Part shown: one piece after another, positions 47,441 to 57,530 of the stretch
Layout: every line of letters starts with the position of its first letter
Numbering within the stretch: the stretch's first letter is position 1
NCBI GenBank assembly: GCA_023055355.1
Contig: JALJCS010000001.1
Location: 69,109,381 to 69,173,380, forward strand
Direction: 5' to 3'
DNA length: 64,000 bases
Source of the DNA: Agelaius tricolor
Lineage: Eukaryota > Chordata > Aves > Passeriformes > Icteridae
Made by a program: the position numbers and the translations under genes
The notes under the pieces: model-generated
What the model was told of the DNA's origin: nothing
Databases searched by the model: none
The model's input: the letters and a program-made list of their open reading frames with translations, nothing else

Positions 47441-48180
47441 CTGCTGCAGTTAGAAAGGATGTCTGGAAATCATCTACTCCAACCCTCTGCTCAAACTAGG
47501 GTGAACTTAAAGTTGGTGTCTCAGAGTCATATCCAGGTGGGGTTTGGATATCTGCAGCAATGGAGACTCCACAGCCTCTCTGGGCAACCTGTGCCTGTGT
47601 TCAGCACCCTCACAGTACAAGAGGGTTTTTTTCATGTTTAAACAGCATTTCCTGTACTTTAATTTGTGTCCATCAGCAGTTACTGGAAACCACTGCAAGG
47701 TCTTGCCTTGTCTCATTTACTGCCTTCCATGAGGTATTTATACACATTAAAAGAGCCTCCTCTTCTCCAGGCTGAAGAGTCCCAGCTCTCTCAGTCTTTC
47801 CTTATAGGATGGATGGTCTAAAATCTTAACTATCTTTGTGGCCCTTTTACTGGATCTGATCAAATAAGTTCATATCTCTTCTGTACAAGGGAACCCAAAT
47901 TTTCAAGGATCCCTAAATTGAATCCAGCACTCCAGTCATGTCTTGCCAGTACTGAATACAGGGGAAGGATCATATTTCTCAACCTGCTGCTTTTTCTGCT
48001 GCGAGCCAGGAAGTTGATGGCCACCTTTGCCATGCCATAAGGGAGCATTGTTGGATTGTGTTCAGCTTAGTTTCCACTGGAACACTCAGATTTTCTCCTG
48101 CAGTGCTGCTTTCAGGCTGGTCAGCCCTGGATTGCCTGAACCCTGCTGATCCAGGTTGGCATTTTCAGCTTTTTCTCATG
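47441..48180 (-). mobile_element. CR1 LINE, antisense, ~740 bp, diverged
   Basis: The plus strand runs 'gaaatcatctactccaaccc', 'cctctctgggcaacctgtgc', 'ctcctcttctccaggctgaa', 'gagtcccagctctctcag' and 'gcaggctggtcagccc'-like text, the order expected for a reverse-complemented CR1 3' half. The extreme 3' repeat is missing at the left. On the minus strand the string 'NMILPLYSVLARHDWSAGF' (within 47860-48048) is a decayed piece of the CR1 reverse-transcriptase C-terminal region. Several frameshifts are present. Confidence 0.88.
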
Positions 48181-49254
48181 TTTAATGTGTCTGTGGCAGC
48201 TATTTCTTTGTGCAGACTATTTGGTCATTTTACATAATTACAGTGTTGAACTAATTAAACTATCATCCTGAAATCATGTCCTGTGGAAAGTAATTCACAA
48301 AACAAGGCTCAGTGAGGCTTGCACCAAAATGGAACATGCAACCCACCTAATGTATTGGGGTTTATTTCCTCCCTTTTTCTCACGCTTAAATGTAAAATAA
48401 GCATTATACTGAAGGAACCAGGCAAAGGCTAATTTGCCTCATTTGAATGTGAAAAGGAGCCCACATCCTTCCTGTGCCCTGCAAAGAATGCAGAAAGACT
48501 TTACAGAGAAAACAGATGTACTAATATGTATCACTCGTTGGGGGCAGGGGGAATCCAGGGTGCTGCCATCACAGCAGTGCTGAACTTGCAAGAAAACAAA
48601 AGCACCAGCATACAAAATATAGTTCTGGGAAGCTGGCAAGGTTGGGGACCCTTTTCTTTTGCTTATATTTATGCTCCTGGCATCTGAAAAATATATATAT
48701 ACAGAAGGAAACATGGAGCCTCATTTTTCATGCTTCATCTTCGGGAAGATGATTTAGTGCCCAAATGCAAACAAAAAGCAGAGGCTCCAGCCCAGCCGTA
48801 GGGAAATCTGCATTGCCTCGCCAGGAGAATACACTACTGACATCATATACAAAACAAACATAACTTTGGGAAGTATTCCTTGATTTCATTTGTGTTTTAA
48901 ATACCTCTCTAACATGTAAATATGAAAGAGTTTGTCCTCTTAGCTCACAAAAAATGCAAGATACAGTGGGGAGTTTTAATGGTCTGATGGTTTTCAGCGT
49001 GAGAGATAGAGAACAAATGAACTCAGATGTTATTTTTACAGCTATTCAGAGTTCTGTCCTTTCCTGACCCATCTGTTTATCCCTTTCCAAGAACTTTGGC
49101 ATTGAGCAGTCAGCAGTGACTGGTCAGCTTGTGAATTTGCTGGTGTTCATAACTTACCAAATTCAACAACTTGCCTGATGCAGATTTGGCCCTGTAGCAG
49201 TATAGAGTCTCTTGCCAGCTTTTAGCTTGCAGACTGGAGGCAGTAGCATGTGGC

Positions 49255-49301
49255 AATTTATAATTTATTATATGCATAATTTATAATTTTTTATATACAT
49301 G
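49255..49301. repeat. AT-rich imperfect repeat
   Basis: The element 'atttataattt' occurs twice in a 47-base patch that is almost wholly A and T, separated by 'attatatgcata'. It is low-complexity DNA of slippage type and could be a duplex-unwinding or nuclear-matrix type sequence, but nothing more can be said. Confidence 0.6.
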
Positions 49302-50210
49302 TATTGTCAGTCCCAGTAATAAATAGGAGAATGCTTTAAAGTTTTCTCTTAAAAGGCTACCTCAGACTTCCTAAATTAAAAACTGGTTTTTCAAAAGCAG
49401 AGAAGTGAAATGTAGCAGTTACTCAGATTTCTTTGTTCAGCAGTGGTAGCTGAGTAACATCCATGGGTAGGTGCAGTGCTTAGTGAAGATGTTGTGTTCT
49501 TTTCCCTAAATGCAGCACAATGGACATTTTCTTACAGTCTGCAGTACTGAGGTTCACTTCAAATTGACGTTTCCTGTTCTTTCCGCTGTTTGCAACTTTG
49601 GAAAGCGTTCTTTATTCACAGGAGTTTTAAATCTATAGCACTGACATACAAATATCTGGCTGTGCATAAGACAGGCTCAATAACCTTGAAAAGAGAAATT
49701 TAAGCCCACTTACCTAAATCACTTTGATGAACATGAATGGAACACAACAGCTTGAGGTGTTTGAGTTGCAGTTTAAGTGCTGGCTTGTTTTGTGCAATCA
49801 GGGTAAATAAAATCTTGGCCTTGAACTGGTATCTGTGTATTGGAACAAACATCTCAATGCAGCACACTGCAGAAGGAAGGAAGCAGAAGAGAAATTAGAT
49901 CACTTTCCTGCATTATTTCTTGTAAGTGTAGTCTTCTTACGTATGGAACACACATTTCCTGTTGTAAAAATATTGTAACAGCCTGCAGTACACAAACAAC
50001 AAATAATCTGCTGTCGCTGAAAGCTGGAGTCAGAGGAGCAGGTTTAGAGGGAAGTATTGGAAGACTGCAGATGATTGGATCTCTCATGCTCTGAAAAGAT
50101 AGAGAGTGTGAACTACATAACCACTGCTGTGGGTGTCCTAACAAGCACAGCTTTACAGTGTGGAAGAAATAAATAGACTGACTCTTCACACAAATGGCAG
50201 TGTAAAGGTA

Positions 50211-50280
50211 TTTGGTTCTTGCTTTTTGTGCAAGCAAGAAACCTTGCTTGGTTTCTTATGCCTTTGGTTCTTGCTTTTTG
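50211..50280. repeat. 18-bp direct repeat flanking an 8-bp-stem hairpin
   Basis: 'tttggttcttgctttttg' occurs exactly at 50211-50228 and 50263-50280. Between them, AAGAAACC (50236-50243) pairs with GGTTTCTT (50250-50257) around a 6-base loop. It looks like a local duplication with secondary rearrangement. No known RNA class fits. Confidence 0.6.
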
Positions 50281-50809
50281 TTTTATGTCATCTGTGCATT
50301 TAGACAGAACCATGTGGGTATCTTAATCCCCTCTTCTTCATGTGCCTTTATCCTGGAGTGTACATGCTTCCTTTATCTCTGTCTGCAGTGGTATGGGTTT
50401 GTACCCATGTTCCACACGTTCTCTCACAGCACCATTAAGTCCCAGCTGCATGAACTGCACCAGCTGTGTTTTGTGAGAGGAATCACAGAGGTGAGAATCC
50501 AGTTCAGTAACAGAATCACCAATCACAGAATTGTTTGCATTGGAAGAACATTTAAAGTTCTACTCCAACACTCTTGCCCTGGACGGGGATACCTGCCACT
50601 AGACCATGCTACTCAAAGCCCCATCCAACCTGACATCAAACATTTCCAGCAACAGGACACCTTCTGACTTCTCCAGGCAGTCTGTTCCAGTGTCTCACCA
50701 TCCTCATTGTAAAACATTTCTTCCTGTATCCAATTTAAATCTACCCTTTTTCAGTTGAAAACTGAATTTTTTTAAAAAGTCACTACAGATCCTGGTAAAG
50801 AGTTTCTCT

Positions 50810-51067
50810 TCATGTTTCTTGTAAGCTTCCTTTAGGACTGTTCTTAGGTCTTCCTGGACTCTCCTCCATGCTGAAGAACCCCAACTCTCTCAGCCTGTCT
50901 ACATAGCAGAAGTGTTCCATCCCTCTAATCGTCTTTATGGCCCTCCTTTGGACCTGTTCCAACAAGTCCAAGGTCTGGGGATCCCAGAGCTGGATGCAGA
51001 ACTCCTGGTGGGATCTTACAAAAACAGAGTAAAAGGACAGAATCACCTCCCTTGACCTGCTGGCCAC
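50810..51067 (-). pseudogene. CR1 reverse-transcriptase C-terminal fragment
   Basis: The minus-strand frame reads 'MASRSREVILSFYSVFVRSH', then 'EFCIQLWDPQTLDLLEQVQR', then 'IRGMEHFCYVDRLRELGFFS'. This is the conserved C-terminal region of the CR1 ORF2 protein (downstream of the polymerase core), 86 codons without a stop. Further upstream in another frame, 'RDVIQRHLDRFDRWDCANLV' (around 51301-51380) belongs to the same protein, so at least one frameshift divides it. It has no catalytic core and cannot be functional. Confidence 0.88.
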
Positions 51068-51126
51068 ACTGCTTTTGATGCAGCCAAGGATCTAGCTGGT
51101 TTTCTGGGCTAGAGTGGAGTCCCATG

Positions 51127-51187
51127 TTTCCAATTTTTCCCAATATTTCCAAAATTGGAAAATTTTCCAAAAATATCCAATTTTTCA
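51127..51187. repeat. AT-rich palindromic expansion inside the CR1 copy
   Basis: The stretch contains a perfect 16-bp palindrome TTGGAAAATTTTCCAA (51155-51170) and is bounded by two 'tccaattttt' strings (51129-51137 and 51177-51186). Typical CR1 copies have a short GC-balanced segment here before 'catccacc...tacccccaag', so roughly 45-50 bases appear added. Confidence 0.6.
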
Positions 51188-51480
51188 TCCACCTGTACCC
51201 CCAAGTACTTCTCCATAGGGCTTCTTTCAGTTCCTTCGTCCCCTAGTCTGTACAGATGTTGGTGATTGCCCTGACCCAGGTGCAGGACCTTGTACTTGGT
51301 CTAGTTGAATTTCACAAGGTTTGCACAGTCCCACCTGTCAAACCTGTCAAGGTGCCTCTGGATGACATCCCTTCCCTTCAGTGTGTCAGTGGCACCACTC
51401 AGCTCAGTGTCATCCCCAAGCTTGCTGAGGGTGCACTCAATCTCACTGCCTATGCCATTATTAAAGATCTTGAACAAGGT

Positions 51481-51712
51481 AGGCTTAGATGAGATATGAA
51501 GAAGAAATTCTTTACTGTAAGGGTGGTGAGGCATTGGAACAGGTTGCCCAGAGAAGTTGTGGATGCCCCATCCCTGGAAGTGTTCAAGGCAAGGATGGGC
51601 GGGGTTTTGAGTAACCTGGTCTTGTGAAAGGTGTCCCTGCCCATGGCAAAAGGTTGGAACAAGATGGTCCTTAAGGTCCCTTCCAACCCAAACCACTCTA
51701 TGATTTTATGAC
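51481..51712 (+). mobile_element. CR1 LINE 3' end, sense, ~230 bp
   Basis: From about 51481 the sequence reads 'agaagaaattctttactgta', 'aggcattggaacaggttgcc', 'atcctt/aaggtcccttccaacc'-type text and ends with 'ccactctatgattttatgac' at 51712. It is the sense-orientation 3' end of a CR1 subfamily with a long untranslated tail. It abuts the truncated 5' end of the antisense copy, so the two elements lie 5' end to 5' end with no clear spacer. Confidence 0.9.
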
Positions 51713-54700
51713 TAAATTGTATATAGTTCCTGATGATTGGTGGGCTTAAAATCCTTATTGCCTGAGCCTTGTGATGCTAATGCAGGTGCCAGCACAGAGT
51801 AAAAGATTCTGCGGCTTCTGATGCTCAGCCAAACTGTGGACCACAATTTGTGGCCACATTCTGGGGGCAGGTCACACAAAAGGCGGTAGACAAAGGACAA
51901 AAGTCTGCTTCTACTTTGTGTAGGGGTGGTTTAATGTTCTACATCAAGGAGCTTCAGTGGCTCTTGCACATGACGACTCTTCTCTCAGACCACACTTCCT
52001 ACGAAAAGTTACCATTAAAAATGGTAATCTTCATCTGTCTCTCAGTCGTGGTCAGGTAACAGATGCAGGCTTTTATTGTGGTAGAGTGACCCACACAAGT
52101 AGCTGCAGAAGAGCAAAGTGAGAATCCTCACAAGACTTTCTCTTCCTGGAAACACTCTGGGCACACAGAAAGGGGAAGCCTTAAGTATCTCATCTGTTTT
52201 TTGTGTTAAACCATTGCAGACAATCTTTCTGTATGGACTGATGGGGGAGGAGCTGGAGGACTGGGAGAAAAGAAAAACTTTAAATAGCAGAGCTGGAAGC
52301 CATTCTTAGGAGAGGCAGTAAAAGGGAGATGAAGAAATGAGCTTGAGATCTGCTTTTTTGTTTGTTTTTTATTGTATAAAGTTGAGGGACCAGCCATGTT
52401 CAACCCTGGTATTTTCCCTGGTGAGTTCTGAAAAACTGTATCATTGATGTGTGGGTCTTCCTCTTTTTACAGAAGTCATTTCAGGAGCAACATCACCAGG
52501 TGGAGAAGAAAATCTTTAGCTCAGTCTTTTATTCTCAGGATAGACATTGTGGAATCCTTGATCTGGTTTCCTACCATAATTCATCTTTCTTATGGAAAAA
52601 ATATTCCCGGCTTCTCTTCTTGTTGTCCCTGTGCAGAAAAAAGTCAATGTTGTCTCAGTGTTCTGACTTCAAACTATGCAGCCCCAGAGCATGCTAGAGC
52701 TTGGATATTTAAGTGAGTGGCAAGGCAGGAAGGTATAGTCCTGACAATTATATTGAGAGCACGTTGAAATTTTAGAAGCGTGTGAGAAAGGGAAGAAGAA
52801 TACTTTACATTAAGTAGAGGGAGCTATGTTAGGAACTCTTTTGAAGGTACTGTGGTCATAAAGCACTGTTTGAACAGCCATTAAGCTGTTCCTGGGGTTT
52901 TAAATTAATACTTCCTATAGGACAGATATTTCATGCATGTTATGTGCAAAGAGCCAATGATATACACAAGTTGTGTAAATTTAAGCTATGAATGAAATGC
53001 TGTGTATGCATACAAATGCTACTTTAGGAACGTTTTCCTTGGTTCTCCCTTTCCTAGCATGTATCAGTATTGCTGCTGGGAGGTGGGCATGTTGTTTGGC
53101 TGGGGTTTGGGTTGTGCTTTGTTTCCTCTCATTGTTTTCTTCAGTGAGGAAAGGAGATTGGATAAAACTCTTTTCTGGTCTCTGTTGACATCAGCACATT
53201 CGATCTGCCTGCGTCCAAAAGAATTATGTCAAAGCAATTGCCTGCATTTGTTCCTTAGCGTGTTCTCCAGCAGCACTGTCGCTTGAGGGTCAGACTGGAA
53301 TACATTAAACTGGAATTGGGGCAGAAACTGCAGCCAGCCTCAGGTCAATGATGCCTCTTGAGATTTGTGAAAGTGACACTTCTGGGGTTCATTGCATTAA
53401 ATTCCATAGCATTTCTGTGTCTAGTCTGGGTGAATTACAAAGGCAGATGGGATGGTTAATTTCACATTCTCCTATTTAATTCTGTGTCTGTGTGTCTAGA
53501 ATAAAAGGAAAAGCCTTACATCTGATTTATTTTGCAATATTTCAAAAAAGAGTTTTTTTAAGTCCATGTATTAAAGCTCTTTACTTCTATGTAGTTTTTA
53601 ATGTTTATAGTTAGGAAGATTATCACAGTTACTTCATCTGTAAAATTCTATTTCTGGAGTCTGGCCTATGTGATCCTTGGTACATCTTTTGACAGAAGCC
53701 TTTACAGTGTTTAAAAACACAGTTGCATGTGTGCTTAACAGGACATCCTCATGCTGTAGGATGTAGCTGGGGTTGTGCCAGAGGGAGAGGGGGGAAAAAA
53801 TGTATCCAGGAGGACAAAAAGTATAAAGATGCACAAATGCTCAATTCAAACTGTACTTTTGCAGGCTCTGATTCACGTTTTATTAGTAGCTCTGAAACCT
53901 TGTCCTCGATCAGCTTTCCCTAAACTTCTGCTTTGTTAGTGACTAAGGAGTTGCCAGTCAGAGTTTTGAGCTGACTGTTGGTAGGAATGCTGGATATAGC
54001 AGAGCTGAAGCAGTGGGGTGTGTGTGAATGCATGTACACATACATGTACATACACACCACACTTGGACAGGCCTTTTTCCTCCCTAAAATTTTTACAATC
54101 TTTCTTGCTGTGATTCACTCTGCAGAAGCTTTGTACTACATGTTTACTGAAGACAGGATCTTTCTTTTATGTTTGTGACATATCACCAAGATTTTATTAT
54201 GCTGTGCATGCTGTGTTTTAGCAGGCATCACTTACTGAGCATAACCAAAAGTTTGAAAAGCACATTTTTTCCACCTGTTTAACATAAAAATAACTGTGGA
54301 ACCATAATTAAATTTAATTAGATGTTTGTATGAAATAACGCCTTCTAAATCTCTGGAGTGGCATATGTGAACTAGTCCCGAGTTCAAGTAATTGAGATTA
54401 TTTTATCTGTTTTATTTGGAGAATTTACACTGCAGCATTCAGTCATAAATGGGTTCATTCCAGAAGCTTAAAATGAGATGATGCCAGCAACTGGCACAAA
54501 TCAAACACTTCCAGCCTTCCCACTCCTGCACATTGATAGGATTAATACTTTCTGGCCAAAGGCCCAGGTTAAGACAGACAGCACGCACAAAAGCTTGTGC
54601 TGCCTCCTTAAAAAACACCAGATTTAAATATTGGCAGGCTGTGAGATGAAGCAAATTCAGTCACCAGGGCCCCACAGCTGAACACATGGTCCTCAGGAGC

Positions 54701-55909
54701 CCAAATGCCCAACCCCAGCCTTGGGACAGATAGCTAAAAGCTTTCTTGGCAGAACCCAGTTCCCTCAGCATGCAGAAAGGGAAGAAGGAGAGAGGTAGAT
54801 GCCCTGAGTGACCTGGGAGGTTCCTGCAGGAGTGGTGCTCACATCCATTCATTCTGCATAAAGGATTTCTATGAAGAAGGTAGCTAGTCCACTGGTTCAT
54901 CCTAAAAGGGTGAATTTGGGAGAGGAAATACCAGTGAGGTATGGAGGACTCTTTTCCACAGCATGATTCTCTGAGGTCACCTTCTGTGGCGGGGTGCTGC
55001 TGGGATGAGGTCCCAGCCAGATCCCCAGGACAAGGTCCCAGTGGCACGCAGCAGATGAAGTGAATTGCTGAAACAAGGAGTCACCGGTGCTTTCTCAGTG
55101 GCAGAGTCATAACAACCCCCATCTGCTTCCTAAAAGTGGTTTCCTTGGCATCTCAGTGTGAGGAGCTTTGTACAGTGAGGTTTTATACACAGCCAGGTCC
55201 TGGGAATTGAGGCTGCCTGCAGATCCTGCAGAAGATGGACAGTTGGGCGTCACCCGTACATAAATGGCACCTCATCCCCAAAAGCCTGGGGTTTCTCCAG
55301 AGGTATTTTGTAAGCTGTGAGCAGGAAGGCTGCCAGGATTAATACCCTGCAAGGAGAAGGAATGTTTCTTGGTGGCAACATGGAGCACAGTGTGGTGCAG
55401 TGACTACTCAGCTCACCTGCAGGAGCTCCTGCTTTGTAGCCATTTACCCACGCCGTGTGGGCACGCATCCTTTTTGAATCAAGCGCAGTTGCTTTCTCAA
55501 CTTTGCAGAGGTGGGCAGTACCTCATAAACTGTGGTGCAAAGGGTTAATTACTGGTTAATTTGCTATAACACATCATTGCTGAACAACCAGAACAAACTT
55601 GCCTGTTCACAGCCTGGATTGGAATAATTTTCAGTAATTCCTACCTTTGCTAGATCAGAGCCTGCTGTTATCAAATTTATTCAGTGTAAGAATACCGCTA
55701 TACCATGAACAAAATAATAAAATTCCCTCTAAAATTTTTGTTTATAGCGAAGCCTTCGTAGCCCAGTGTTTCCAGTTATTTAATTTCTCTTCCCTGAACA
55801 CTCTGCCAGTTTTTCCAAAGTAAAATGGAGCAGCAGAACCTGATATGTTATTCACAGAGCAGAGGAACAAGAACCAAACACAGCATCACCGTAACCTACC
55901 TACTCATCT
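51713..55909. other. Unassigned DNA, no gene recognised
   Basis: No gene or transposon family was recognised over 4.2 kb. There is an alternating purine-pyrimidine tract at 54017-54058. A GC-richer segment at 54660-55470 has overlapping open frames without domains. AT-rich patches at 54290-54330 and 55545-55640 carry several homeodomain-like TAATTA/TTAATT cores. Confidence 0.5.
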
Positions 55910-56960
55910 TTTGATTTTCATTTGTTTGTACAGCTGAGGCTTGCATTAGCCCTTTTGGCCACAGCCTTGCGTGGGGAATTCATGTCGAGCTGATTGCTTC
56001 CCAGGACCCCTGGTCTCACATTCACTCTGTGCTTCGGAGGATAGAGTCCTCTCTCTCCCTCTCATCCTGTAAGTATGGCCTGGATTCTTCTCATAAGGGG
56101 ATTTTGTACTTGGCCATATTAACACCTAAATTGGTTTCTCCCATTTTTCTACAGGCCCCATTTGCTCTCTGTCAGGCTTGTTCTTTTGTGGTTTGTTTTC
56201 TGCCATTCCTAGTCTCATGCCTAACCACAATGACTTTACTTTAATCCAGGTCACTGGTAAGGCTATTAAATAGTAAAGGGATGATCACCAATGCCTGTGG
56301 AATCCAACAGGAACCCATTTGTTTGCTAATAAATAGTTTCCAATTTACAGTTGCACTTTGGTTTCCTTAATTTAGCAGCTTTTTAATGCTTCTAATATGA
56401 CTGTGGACTCAAAAGTGACTTCAGTATAAAATAGGTTCAAGGTTTTAGCCTGATCTTATACGGTGCTCTCCACCAATGGAGTCCTGTTCTCCCTGCACAG
56501 ATGGAAACATTCCATGTAGGCTTCAAAGCATTCATAATGATATTCTACAGAACTAGTCAAATGACTTAGGTTTGTAATACTGTTAACGATGCTGCCTTTA
56601 TAAGTGTACTTGTAATTTTTGCAAGAAATTACATCAAATTAGTTTGACAGGATCTATTTTCCTTAAAGCCAAGTTAATTGACTTTAATTACAGAGCTTTG
56701 AAAAAAGTTATTAATTGAGGCCAATGCTGGTTGTTCTATGCTCTGCAAAATACTGGAGACTCATCCAACTGGCCTGTAATTACTTTCTACCCTTCTCAAA
56801 TAGTAGCCCAGTATGAGCCTTCTTCCTGTCCTTGGTCCTTCCCCAAAGGCCAAGAACTGCTTTAGATGCAGTAGCAGCTCCAAGGCTACCTCTGTAAACC
56901 TTCTGAGACAAGTTTATTTCTAGCAACTAATCTGAATCACCCAGAATCGTTTATCTACTG
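55910..56960 (-). mobile_element. Ancient CR1/L3-like LINE reverse-transcriptase remnant, antisense
   Basis: The plus strand shows a long series of landmarks in the order of a reverse-complemented CR1-clade ORF2: 'cattagcccttttggccaca' (55943-55962), 'catgtcgagctgattgcttc', 'catcctgtaagtatggcctg', 'acttggccatattaacacc', 'aggctattaaatagtaaagg', 'atgcctgtggaatccaacag', 'attagtttgacaggatctat', 'gttaattgactttaattaca', 'actggcctgtaattactttc' and 'cttcttcctgtccttggtcc'. This matches an old amniote CR1/L3-type family and not the younger avian CR1s elsewhere here. Heavy substitution leaves no open frame. Age and extent make it one of the oldest recognisable pieces of the window. Confidence 0.75.
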
Positions 56961-57530
56961 CTTAACATCCCCTCTCCAGGGGCTGCTGTGGTGGGAAGAA
57001 GCTATTTCATTATCATCATCATAAACAGATCATCCAGCCTTTTACCTGTGTGCTAATCGGAAACATTTACTGAATAACTTCTGCTGCTGTCATATTGTAA
57101 TGAACGTTTCTACATTTTTTTATTGTTTGGGATTCGTCTTTCATAATCTGCTTTAAAAAATTTAAGATGTATTTCTGATTTTATGTGCCGCCTTTTTTTT
57201 TCTAGTATCTTCTTGATTCCTGTATATAATCTTTATTTTAGCTTTTTTTGCTACTTATTATCTCTTCCTCTTTCCCCTTTCATGTGCTAGTTTTCTATAT
57301 AACATTTTATATGTTTTTTCACTTCCCTGAAAAACCCAGCTGTTGGGTTTTTTTCGTTGTGTGTTATTTTTATCTAGCCCATTTCCATGGTTGTAACACT
57401 GTAGGCATTTAGGAAATGTCTTAAACTGCTTGCAGATGTCAGCAACTTTCTGGATGTTCTGACTTCAGCCTGATTTGACTCCCATTCGCTCTAGTTTTGT
57501 GAAATTGCTTCTCAGAAAGCATGCCACTGG
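56961..57530 (-). mobile_element. Possible continuation of the ancient LINE remnant
   Basis: The next 570 bases are T-rich on the plus strand and contain strings such as 'tataatctttattttagctt' and 'tatctcttcctctttccccttt', which I associate with the same old LINE class upstream of the polymerase region. The similarity is weaker and could be compositional, so this is kept apart from the confident part. No gene was seen here. Confidence 0.35.

Larger units (their letters stand above)
48181..50507. other. Unassigned DNA with AT-rich repeat patches
   Basis: No gene was recognised. An almost pure A/T patch lies at 49255-49301, and a small direct-plus-inverted repeat cluster at 50211-50280. A 61-base exon-like segment, 50430-50490, has good borders (a pyrimidine tract with CACAG, then GAG|GTGAGA) and one open frame. 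It ends 17 bases before the CR1 copy and is kept as an observation. Confidence 0.5.
50508..51480 (-). mobile_element. CR1 LINE, antisense, ~970 bp
   Basis: The left end shows the complement of a CR1 tail, 'cagaatcaccaatcacagaa', followed by 'agccccatccaacctgacat', 'gttccagtgtctcaccatcc', 'ggatcccagagctggatgca' and, near the right end, 'aagcttgctgagggtgcact' (51418-51437). It covers the 3' tail and the C-terminal half of the reverse-transcriptase region. The right end stops abruptly at about 51480, where a second CR1 copy begins in the opposite direction. An unusual palindromic AT stretch interrupts it at 51127-51187. Confidence 0.92.

Noticed and set aside
50508..51712. Twin-priming inversion of a single CR1
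   Set aside because: Both halves have their own 3' terminal sequence, which a single twin-primed insertion would not give.
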